Positions 49,961-60,807 of a stretch of DNA of 64,000 bases are shown piece after piece (positions within the stretch are counted from its first letter, which is position 1; each line of letters opens with the position of its first letter). The DNA comes from Oreocharis arfaki. Taxonomy: Eukaryota > Chordata > Aves > Passeriformes > Paramythiidae. A program made the position numbers and the translations under genes. The notes beneath the pieces were generated by a model, which was not told the DNA's origin, made no database searches, and worked only from the letters and a program-made list of their open reading frames with translations. The stretch covers positions 427,543-491,542 of the forward strand of contig VZRR01002857.1 in NCBI GenBank assembly GCA_013398015.1, given 5' to 3'.

Positions 49961-52207
49961 CTCACACATACAGTTTTCAGTGGAATTCCTGACAGAATAA
50001 AGGTTATATTTATTTTATAAGCATATTTATACTACTTCTTATGTACAAACAAGTTTTCTTAAACTCGTGTTTGTAATCCTCTAAACAAAACTGAATATAA
50101 CTGAGACTGTGGATTTATTATATATTTAGGATTATTTTTAGACATAGCTGCATTTTTTCCCATCTTACTTTTTCAACTTGTAGCTCTTCAAACAGTGTGA
50201 ACAAACCAGTCTATAAAAGCTAAAACATTTCTCAGAATAGGAGTGTCTTCTAAAATGTACAAAAAGAAAAAAAGAACTAAAGGAAAAAAAAGAAAAGAGT
50301 AGTGCCTCCTGTTTAGCATGGCCCTGCTTCCCTCTGTTTTGATTCTACTTCCATTTCCCACTGAGATCAAGTAGGGCATTCAGGTCTTCCATTTTAAATC
50401 CGGGAAGCAAACAGATCATATTCCAGCAGCTGTCTTTGAGAGCCTCATTTCTGCTCTGACCTCGCCTTCTTGCCTCTGTTATTGGCATCAATTGTTGTTT
50501 AACAGAACGAGAAAGTTCCATAGTTAATTATTCTGCTGTCCAGTCCCCCTCTAAATCTGTCTTCTAATAACAACAAAACATAGGATCAGACATCCATGTG
50601 AATGCTAACTTCATTCCTCAGCTAAAATACCATGCTTTATCTGGCTGAGGGTGGGATTTCCAAGGAAGCCTAAGAGGGTTAGGTGGCTGAGTCTTGCTGA
50701 GATTCAACAGCCAGCTCACGTAAAAAAACCCCAAACAATTTAAAAAATCACATTTTAAATCTCAAATCACATGGAAATCTTCTGCTATCAGAAAAAAAAA
50801 AAGTCCTTTAAAGACTAAGTCTGATTTAAGTTGTTGACTAAAGTCATGGGCCACTGGGGCCCTATTCAAAGTGTTATACTGCATATAGACAGCCCAAGAC
50901 TGCGAAAAGCCAATAAAAGGAATAAATAGGACACAAGGGCTGGAGAAAACGTTCATACTTGTTTTTCTAACCATTGCATTAAAAACAATGAAAGTCTGTT
51001 TCTCTTCTCTTCACCTCCACTAATGACTCTCTTTCGAGTAGCTCATGGAGGCTTTTAGAAAGGTTTCATAGGAAAAAGAGAACCTGTATGGCAACCATTG
51101 GAGCAAAAGCCAGTTTCCCCACTCTGACTGCCTGGTGTCTGGTAGGCACCCATATAAAGAAATCAGAGGGAGCACTTGTGTCAGTCAAAACTTTTGAAAA
51201 ACAGGGTTCAGATAAGTAAATATCAATTGATTCGAGTCAGGTGATCAGATGCGCACAGTGCTCACATGTGTTTGTGGTTTGCTTTTACTTTTAAGATGCA
51301 CTGGCCTCAGCTCTAAGGGTGGAAAATACATAAGGAATTTTAATTGCTACTCCTTCTCAAAAATCACATTCTTGAGCAAACCTGGCTTACTGGAGAGATT
51401 AATTTAATGTATAGACATAAAAACAAAACATGGGTTTCAAAAGTTCGTCTTTGGAATATGCTTGGCAAGCAGATTTCAAAATTTTCATTCTTTCCATGTC
51501 AGCATCCCACGGCTACCCCAGCCATCCCACCACAGCTGAAGAAAACTAAGCATAAAAAACAGGCATGAGGCCAAAGAGTGATATTGACTCACTAGACTGA
51601 GTAAGAGGCAGTACAAAGTCACCCTGTCTGGTGGGAGTTTTGGAGAGGGTAGTATAAGAAGGATATATGCTGTTCTTTAGCGACATGGAGGGAAATTCTG
51701 GGGATGAGGGACAAAAAACCTGGTTCCTTCTCATTTCCTTGACATAACTCTGGATCCCAGACGAGCTGGGGAACCAGGACTGAGGTCCTGGAAGTGGTAA
51801 GTCAGCAGCATATAGGGCTGGAAATGGAGGAACTGCACTTGTGCTCCTGATCCTCTGGAGGACACACAGGAGCATTTAAAGCAGCTTTCTCCTCCTCTTA
51901 TCCTCATATTCATGCTTCCTCTGATCACTGGAGGTCTTGCCTGTCTGGTCTATTTTCATGTCTGAACTAACAATATTTTTATATCATTACCTGTTCTAAA
52001 AAGGAAACACATGGGCACTGGCATAGCTCCTAATACTGTACATTTTAAGATTAATGCCAGCCAACAGCAGCAGGGGAAGACTGTGAGCCTTGAGAACGTG
52101 GAAGGAAATCCTGCTTGGAAAGAAATTGCCTTGGTTTGGCTTGCTAGAAATGTCTCAAAAAGCTGAGCTGGTAAAAGAGGAATTTTACCAACCGTTGCAT
52201 CCAAGTA
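49961..52207. other. Non-coding span, no gene seen
   Basis: Includes A-rich tracts at 50260-50298 and 50790-50803. At about 50420-50560 a less AT-rich block with ATTGTTGTTTAACAG and TAGTTAATTATTC looks mildly regulatory, without further support. Confidence 0.45.
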
Positions 52208-52234
52208 AGCAGCAGCAGCAGCAGCAGCAGCAGC
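52208..52234. repeat. (AGC)9 trinucleotide repeat
   Basis: Nine uninterrupted AGC units. In the minus-strand frame at 51956-52279 they read as nine alanines, and in plus-strand frames as serine, alanine or glutamine. No surrounding sequence identifies a gene. Confidence 0.98.
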
Positions 52235-52546
52235 TAACTTCTGCTTGTCCCTTTTTGGAGCAGTGACAGCTGTGTGCAAGATAAGATCCGTGAAGCCCTC
52301 CGTGTGCTTTGGAGAAACACAATTATCTCAGACTAAGAACATGTAAAAGCGTTTGTTGGCACTGCCATTTCACTGGGCCTCAGCTCCACCACCATTGTGT
52401 GGGGTAGAGAGACAGGAGAGAGGGAAAGAAGATTGAGGAGGGACAGGGACAGCCCACCCAGTGATGGAAATAGGGGAGTGTCATAGAACCGTGTTCCTCC
52501 ATCTGCCCACCCAGCTCAGCCTGGAGTCAGACACCTGGTATGGACC

Positions 52547-53035
52547 ATGGAGGCGTCAGTGCCCCTGCTCCTAACAGCGAGCAGGTGTTTCACTTTAAAG
52601 CTGCTCCCAGCCAGCAGTTGGGATTTTTACAAAGGGATTTTGAGCAGTTGTTTCACAGAAAGAGAGAAAACACTGTGCAGCGGCGCAGGGACTTCCCCCC
52701 GCTGTCATCCTTACCCTGCTGGCCCACCACATCCTCTGGTCTATGTCGCAGAGGCAGATGTGCACAACACTGACCTCTTTGTCCTGCCACCAGCACCTGA
52801 CAGAGCGCTGGCAAACCTGAGCTTTATCCTTTCTTCAGGGTTGGAAATGACTTCTAGGCCCCTCACAACCTCCTCTACAGCTGGCATTTCCCTCTCTTGC
52901 CTCATTTCCCGATGGCTGTGTGTCAGCCCCTTGCCCTACCCGTCTGTGTGCACAGCTGAGAAACAGCTGCAGAGGTGGAAACACTGCAGCCAGATGCTGC
53001 TGACAGAGCAAGGAGAGGAAAAAGAGACCTGCTGA
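52547..53035 (+). other. 162-codon ORF, doubtful coding
   Basis: The ATG at 52547 sits in ACCATGG, matching the core of the optimal vertebrate start context, and the frame runs 162 codons to TGA. The local sequence is GC-richer than average for the window. The predicted product is leucine-, serine- and cysteine-rich with no recognisable domain, and an upstream ATG at 52540 in another frame would compete. It lacks CR1 signatures. It could be a lineage-specific gene, an untranslated transcript or chance, and the last is most likely. Confidence 0.15.
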
Positions 53036-54313
53036 GCATCTGCCAAGACAGAAGCAACTCAGAGAAGCTTTATCAAAATGCCACGGGGAGAACTATATAA
53101 AAAAAATGTCATTTAAACCTTTTAGAAATGAACCCTGTTATCATGAGTGTGTGACATTTTTGAAACTCTGCTCTCTACAATTTCTTCTTTCATCTGGAAT
53201 TATCTTTTCAGTCATACCCATCTAACTGTATTTTTGGGTAAATTTGCAGTTTCTGGAGAACTCATTGGTCTTTAGCTACAACTGAAACTTGGGATGTTGG
53301 CCCCAGCTCCTCTTCCCTGGGACAGGAGTCTGGAAAACGTGGGGCCATCTTTCCAGACCCAGAGATTTTGTCATGAAATGATCCCACCAGTCTGCCTGCC
53401 TGCCCATTAACTAGGCAATGTGAGGAAATAGGAGCTTGTTATGCATTGTGCCAACTTACACAACTGCATTTGCCTCAGGCGGGTATTTATTGCAATCAGG
53501 AAAGCAAGCACAGAGAACTGCCACCCTTCCTCTTAGCATGTCATGAAGGTGGGATTTTTTCCATCCAGGTGAGCCAGATGAAAGTAAATAAGAAAGGTTT
53601 AAGTCCCCAGGAGAAGGAGCTAGCACACATGGCGTTTACACTCAGCTTTGTCACTCACCTATAAGGCCACTTCATGAGAACAGAGTGTCGGGAAAGCAAA
53701 GGCAATTTTTTTTACTATAGAATATGTGATAATACTACAAATGAGCTCAGCTGAGACACTTTAGGAATTAAATTAACAGAAATCAATGTTAACATGAGGA
53801 CCAGGAGACAAGATGAGGAAGAGACAGCCTGGAGAGGCTGACTGGTTTTTTTGTGTGAATTCTTAGAGTATCTGGTTTTTTGGGAAAAATTATAGCGAAC
53901 CGTTGTCTTTACTTATCTATAGTTGCTGCTGTTACTGTTTCTATAGTCCATTTTGTTTCCTGGAGGTTCTAAGACTGTATTTTCAATGATACAGACATAC
54001 ACAGCACACTTCAGTAGTTCCTGCATTTGACTGGGATATGTCATATATTGTTGTGATGTGTATTTTCGGTCACAGATTCTATAATTCCTAGGACAAAAAG
54101 TGTCGATAGAACTTTTCGTCCAGCCTGATAAACACCTGGTGGTGGTTTGTGGAGAGGCAAGCTCCAACATCAGGCTTGCTGCCCAGGTAGCAGAGGCAGG
54201 CTCAGCGTTGCACGGGAGGGCTGGGAAACTGCTGGCAGGTTCTTGGCTCCCACTGGTTTTACACGTCAGTCTTCCAGGATGCTGTGCACTTCTTCTCTAG
54301 AGATTTGTAGATT
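53036..54313. other. Non-coding span, no gene seen
   Basis: No repeat or exon recognised. Frames at 53446-53664 and 54100-54300 are short and featureless. Confidence 0.5.
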
Positions 54314-54450
54314 CAAAGACTCACAGAATGGTTTGAGTTGGAAGGGACCTTAAAGATCACCTAGCTCCAAGCTCCCTGCCATAGGCAAGGGACATCTTTC
54401 CACTAGATCGGGTTGCTCAGGGCCCCATCCAATCTGGCCTTAAACCCTTA
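54314..54450 (-). repeat. CR1 LINE 3' tail fragment, minus strand
   Basis: The plus strand shows octamers CAAAGACT CACAGAAT (54314-54329), then GGTTTGAGTTGGAAGGGACC, AAAGATCACCTAGCTCC and GGTTGCTCAGGGCCCCATCC. This is the inverted CR1 3' tail. It stops near CTTAAACCCTTA and contains no ORF2 sequence. Confidence 0.92.
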
Positions 54451-56645
54451 GAGCTTTGAGATCCAGCATACCTCATTTGTTTTGCTGGATAAACATGCAA
54501 CAGCTTTTCAAAAAATGAAGATTAAAACATTTGTGATTTAGAGTTAAATTTCTGTTCAGTACAGAAAGATTTATTATTATTTTTGCTACTGTTATTTGCA
54601 TTTTAGGTGACACTACCCAATAGCTCCATTTATCTGGCGAGACATTTACAAATGTCTTGTGCTAGCTATTGTACAAATACATAAAAGATAGCTCCTGCTC
54701 CAAACAGCTTACATAAATTTCACACCCCTAGCTCTTTCAACAAACTTTCTGAAATCTTTCTGAAGAAAAGCATTGTTGCTGGTATAAGATAAATAATTTT
54801 CTAGCAGTTGATGCTCAGTATGGAAGTTGTGTATTTTTTGAAGGTAGGGAACATAATGCACATTTCCTTCCTTTTCCTAATTTTTTTCTCATCTTTGCAC
54901 TATTTTTAAAATTTGTTTCTGATGGTCTGTTTCCATTGTGCTTATATCCTCTTCTCCATGACCACTTATTTCTACATTTCTTTTTTTACTCTGAGCTAAG
55001 ATGGGTGTAAAATGAGATGAAAACTCACAACATACGAAACAATTTACTCATAACAGTGAAAAGTAAGTCTTCTCACCATTCAAGAAGATGCCCTCTTTCC
55101 CTTTTGTTGAAAAGCTGGTGTGTGTCCTGGGAAGGGCTCATAGCTCTGTCTTCTCAGTTTTGTCAGGTGGTTTTGGAAAGGAGATAGTTTGTATTAATCA
55201 GCAATGGGCCTGGAGGAGAGGCAACAGGAAACATGGTCTTGCTCCCAGCATTTTCTCCTTGCTTCACTTTGACCTCTTGTTTTCTGGATTTGGCTTCTCA
55301 ATTGATGTCTACCAGCTATGCCAGACTTCCTGCACTGTGTTGCTTCTGAGTGTTTCTTCTACAGGGAAGTCTGGCAAGGACAGAAGGTGAGAAGCAATCT
55401 GTAGGAGTCCCTACAGTGATTAGCCCCCTGAAAAGGCTATCTAGACTCAAATTTAAAAAATTGACCCTGAGAAGGAGTAAGACTGAGTAGTACAATGTTT
55501 TTATAGCCTTTGCTGAAGAGACAATTCAGATTCCTATTAAGATTCTTATCCAAGGGAAGAACACCAAACTCTGTTCAGACTAGATTAAACAGAAGAGAAT
55601 ATTTCATAGAAAAGTGATATTTTAAGCATGCAGTATTTTTAATCTCAATAGATAAAGAAAGCACCACCCTGGTAATTAAAGCTAACTAATTTTGGGGGGA
55701 AGGAAAGTCCCCCTTTCACATTCAGCTCCCTTTGCTTTGTCCTTCCATCCAAAACCACAACAGAAGATAAGATGACTTGGAATAAAGGGACCACATTTTT
55801 GTATGGTTTTGTATTCTTTTGTGATGCTAATGAAGCTTTATATTATTATAATGGTATGTATCTTCATGTGTAGTTACAGAAATACTTTAAAAAGTTACAT
55901 AAATATATAGATAATTTATATAGATTATACAAATAGTTGCTATCCAGGCTCAAAACCTAGAGAAGACTTTGAAGATAGCAAGAACAAGGTTATGTATGTG
56001 TAAGGCTTTTTGCTTTATGGATATCCAAAAGGAAAACAAAGGTAAAAGAAAAAGGAGACATGCAAAAATCAGAATCAAGTCAGAATGAAGCAGGTTTTAA
56101 AGGATTCCATAAATTTAGACATGAAGCACTCAAGGGAAGAGATTTTTCTCCTGAACAGCTCTGCAAAATACCACTTGACACCCCACATTTCTTTCAAAAT
56201 TTCATCAATGGATTAACTTAGCCTTAAGCAAGACATGCTAAATCGAATACTTCAATATTTAGGATTCCACAGAAAAAGAGTGAATCTTCCACACATTTGC
56301 CTACCAGCATTCAGTTCAGCACCTGGATTTCTGAGTGAGTCAGATCTCTCAGGATCCGGAGAGTCAAATAGGAGGGGAATTTTCGAGACTAATGTTGTTT
56401 GCAAGAAGCACTGTCAAGCTATACCTCTGGAAAAGTACTGACAGATTTTGGAACATGAGTAAAGACAGCAAGCTGGGGAACTCAAAAGAAGAAATGTTTA
56501 TATCTAGTTTTACATCCTTAAATTGAAGTGGTTTGTCTTCCAGCAATGCTCGTGATCCACAGCTCCTATAGATGTGATTGTCTTCTTCCCTTCCTTCTCT
56601 CACATCAGGTTTTTCCTCCTCAGACAAACCAATCATTATAGCTTA
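54451..56645. other. Non-coding span, no gene seen
   Basis: AT-rich with no recognised repeat. A 100-codon plus-strand frame at 55088-55390 begins with ATG but shows no domain. 55880-55940 is almost pure A/T. Confidence 0.5.
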
Positions 56646-56693
56646 AAATATACATCTACAATATATTAGCTGTAAATATACATCTACAGCTAA
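56646..56693. repeat. 15-bp direct repeat with overlapping hairpin
   Basis: AAATATACATCTACA occurs at 56646-56660 and 56674-56688. Overlapping the second copy is a perfect inverted repeat TTAGCTGTA (56666-56674) and TACAGCTAA (56685-56693) with a 10-base loop. It is probably a small local duplication. Confidence 0.75.
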
Positions 56694-59600
56694 TCTACCC
56701 ACTTATGGTTGTCACCATTAAGAGCTTGCAGTGCTTTTTTCTTGGGTATCTGCTGACAGTACATTAAGAACTTATAGTAAATGCTGACTTTGTAGTACCA
56801 GCCAATACATGTATCCATCACAGCATGAAACACTTGACCTTCTGAATAACTCAATCAGTGTATGTCAGACTCTTCTAACTGATACAAAAATCATGAATAG
56901 TAACAGTGTATGATTTTTTGGTTATTCTCAATAAAATTGCTAACCACTACCTGTTGACATTATCATTTGACTTAATTTTACCTGGAAGCCTGAAACAAAG
57001 GTTGGCAAAGGATGCAGTGGACAAACATTAGTTTTACTGTTTCAATTACAATGCTAGGTCATGTCTCCAAAACCAGACATGAAATCGTGGTTTTTAAAAC
57101 CAGTTGAAACTAATTGCACTTGAACTATGCAGGAAATTTGTGAACAACTGTTGTTTAATGAAAGAGAACATCTAGTGATTTCTGACCCCTAGTGCTCAGT
57201 CTTTTCACTTGAAGAGCTCTGTTGAAACAGAGAAAATTGCACATCACTTTTAAGTGCAGAAGAAGGGAATTACCATACATTAGTATATCAGGGCTTTATG
57301 TACCTGTAAGCTTAGAAACCTGTTCAGCCCATCCCAAGCAAAGTGTTCCTTGGCTTTTTTTTCAGTTTTGAGACCTGACTGTTTCATATGGACAATTTTA
57401 TGTAATCGTTCATTTCTCTTTGCAAGACTTAATAGGTTCAACTATATCTCATCTCTTCCTTTCTCCCTTGCACAACACTGTATATGCACAATACATGCTT
57501 TTTAGGCCATTCTGCGGTAAGAAATATTCAAATAGAAACTGATGTGACATATGCAATTTTTACTTCAGAAGATTGTTCCAGAAAAAGGAAAAAAAAAATA
57601 GCAAACTCTAACAGTCTTCACACAGCTCACATTTGTAAACTAACAGTAATCTTCAGAGCTTAACAATGTAGACTTAAACCTCTGGTTCTTATTTGCATTA
57701 CAGACACTGAACTGGAAAAAGGGTAGGGTAAAGAAAAACAAAAGGAATTGAAAGTTTCTGTCTCAGAATGATGAGATAAAATGCAAGAACCTCACTCTTG
57801 TTTAATAATAATTTTATAAAGAAAATATTTCTCTTTCTTTTGTCATACTACCAAGAAGAATGTGTTATTAATCAGAAGCCTTTCACAGACAACTATTTTC
57901 CTATTGAATATGTCACAGGCTTTGATGTCACAGGACTAGGACCTTAAGATCAGGACCACCTAGGAATCCAGAGGAGAATTTCTAATCCAACCACCTCAAA
58001 CCAGAAAATGGTAAGCTCGAGACTGCTTCATTTGCTTTTTTTTGTACTTACCACCAACTTTTTCTTTTTCTGTCCTGAATCAGAAGTGCTATTCAGCCTG
58101 CAGCCATATGTGAGCCATCACAGCTTGACACAGGGTACTAATAACACCTACTCCAGCCATCTACTCTTAAATTGGAGCATTGCCATTGATGTGTGCTGGC
58201 AATTGCTCTGGCTTATGTAAGCTGCACTTGGGAAGCAGTGGGCACTGCGGGAGAAGGAGCAGGAGCCCCGCGCTCAAGGCCGGCAGCAGCACCAGGCCCC
58301 AGCAAATGGAGCACAGCCATCTGAAAACAGAGAGGGGTCAAAGATCACCCCTCAGCCTCATTTCGTAAGTGGCCCTAATGTGCTCCATAAGTATAGATCA
58401 GCAAAGAGAGTCTGAGTCAGGCCTCAGATTAACATTTGTTTTCATTTTTTGGTGGCTTCAGAACACACAGGGGTCATTGAACTGCTCATGCTGGTGCTAT
58501 TTTGCATTCATGGTCTGGAGGAAAATAAAGTCCTAACCTCTGACCTTTCATTAGAGTAGAGCACACAGGAGGTTAGAGGTGAAAGGGAAAAAAAAAGGGG
58601 GAAAAAAGTGTTATTCTCACTCAGAAAATAAGTGGCTCCTGTTCATGCTGCAAGTCTGGCTTGTCATTAGCACAGTACTGTATTTGCTAATAGGTAAAAT
58701 TATAATGTACTCTGGTACAGTGAAGTATAACAGAAGATTAATTTTCCTCAAGCATAGCTGCAGTATCCTCTTCCTCTGAGTTTAATACTCACTGAGGAGA
58801 ACAGCAGCATGGCCTGTCAGGATGAGGGTCTGTGCTGAGGAGGGGCTCAAGTCCAAGACATTTAAGCTGTAAATAGTTTTGCTGATGACTCCAGTATCCC
58901 TCAATATTTCATTCTGAAATTATTTTCACTTTGTTCATGTTAACCACTTTCTAAGACTTCTTTTTTTCCTTTTTTTTTTTCCCCAAGAAAAATAAGTTGT
59001 TTTTGCAACTTAGATGCATGTGCTTCCTCCGCAAAAACATGGATTTTTTTGGATGGTCTCACCCAGTATTATTAAAATAAATACCATCCATAAAGTCCAG
59101 TTCATGCTATGTGAAGTTCACTGATGTACTGGAATGAGGGAGTGGGTTTGTGCATCCTTCTGCGAGCCAGCAGACAGACGGAAGCAGTTTCAGAACACTT
59201 CATGTGCACTACCCATACCACCTAAGTATTTCAACGAAAGGCCTGATTTTCCACTGCTTTTCCCAGTCTAGTAATTGGTACCGATGTAAACTGTCGATAA
59301 ACTGCAGCTCCTGGCTGAAGCCTAATGATATACTTGCTCTTTCCATGGTTTAAAGGGATGCAGACAGTGCCAGGCAGTGTGAAGGACGGGAACAGATTGG
59401 CAGGCCAATGAAACAGCTGTGCATCTTAGACCTCTCCTATGAAAGAACAGGAAAACTAAACCCAAATCCCAAAAATATTTCAGTTCTTTTTGAATTGCCA
59501 GTTCAGGCTGGCAAGGCTAGCTGTGGAAAGGACTCTGCTTCTGAAACTACCCCTGGGGCTCGCCAGCTCCCTGCTCTTCCCTGCCCAGTGCAAGCCTTCT

Positions 59601-60375
59601 GGGCCAGAAAAAGCAAATTCATTCTCCTCTGTACCTGGTTGTAGTTAGACATTTAGGCACAGCTCCAGGGAGACCAGGGCAGATATCCAGGGAAATTTAA
59701 ACCTGCAGCATGCTGCTAGAAATCTTTTGCCAAAATGAGTCTTGACTAAAACCCATCAGGATGCCATTCCTGATGGCTCCTGTAATATTTTAGAGTTGTT
59801 CCATGAAGAGCAGGAGTGTGTTTGTGAGGTTGGTTTGGTTTAGTGGGAGTTCAAGACCCCCATGAATTAGGTAGAAACACGTAAGTTGTGTTTGACAAAA
59901 TGATATTTGGATGGATCCAGAACTGTAACTTGCTGCCAAGCTCTTTAGAGAGATCTGTGCATGTTTCCCTGAACTCTGTTGTACCTCCCCTCTTATACTG
60001 ATGCAGTTATACTGAGTAATCAATAAGTCTCACCCATGGTATATATTTTAAAGCATCCAGTCAGCATAGTTTAAAGACACAGTGTATTTGCTGTATAACT
60101 TTTCTGTTGTTACATTTAGGATATTCCAATTTTAAAAGTTAAATTTTTCTCTGAAATATGTATATTGTGTTTTTTGATTATATGATATTGTTTCCTTCCC
60201 TCTTTTGGTGGCCAAAGTAATAAGCCAATAGAGAAGAAATTTTGAAATCCATATCTGGGTGTAACATGAAAATTTCACTCTGCTATGGTCACACTGCTAT
60301 GTTGTGCAATAAGGAGCAAAAGCAAACCAGAATGATTTATGTAACTATTCCCACTGAGAACTATGAATTATAAAC
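56694..60375. other. Non-coding span, one GC-rich patch
   Basis: Mostly AT-rich with no recognised element. At about 58240-58310 a short GC-rich patch contains several CpGs (CCCCGCGCTCAAGGCCGGC) and is followed by CGTAAGTGG at 58365-58373, a good donor-like sequence. A T run lies at 58970-58981. No frame in the patch is convincing. Confidence 0.45.
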
Positions 60376-60804
60376 TCAGAGATTAAATTCTCTGTTGGAA
60401 TTGATAATGTCTGCAGTCAGGTTACAGCACAGCTCCAATTTGCTAAGGGTGAATGAGGTAGGAAGAATTTTATTCTGTGGATTTTCTGGAGAACTTGAAC
60501 TTGCAAGGATTTGTATGAAACAATCGTGAAAGATTTGCAGAAACCTCCACTGAGAAATTAGCTTTGTCTTAGTACAAATATTTGAAATGAAGTTTCCTCT
60601 GCCAGCTGTTTCCTGAGCTGTAATGGAAAACAGAGGAGACCTGGTGAAGGTTGAGATGTGTTTGCATAGGTATTTTGGGCAGATAATCCACAGCACAAGT
60701 CCAGTACCTAAGCAAATAATGGTGAAAATTATGAGTATTGTAATTGCGCGACACTTGTAAAATTGTGTGTGCACCAAGGAGTTGTTCTTAGCCTTTACCC
60801 TGAG
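60376..60804 (-). other. Open frame with one predicted membrane helix, doubtful
   Basis: On the minus strand a frame of about 142 codons is open from just after a stop at 60805-60807 to TGA at 60376. Near its N-terminal part it encodes a long hydrophobic segment containing AITILIIFTIICLGTGLVLW, flanked by FYKCR and CPKYLCKH, which is what a single-pass membrane protein would show. There is no ATG at the proposed start, the nearest candidate being TTG, so it would have to be an exon of a spliced gene. GTAACTCAG just upstream could act as an acceptor, but its pyrimidine tract is weak. I do not recognise it. Confidence 0.15.
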
Positions 60805-60807
60805 TTA

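Noticed and set aside
51956..52279. Minus-strand frame with a nine-alanine run resembling a transcription-factor polyalanine tract
   Set aside because: The run is simply the (AGC)9 repeat. The flanking residues show no homeodomain or other recognisable motif.
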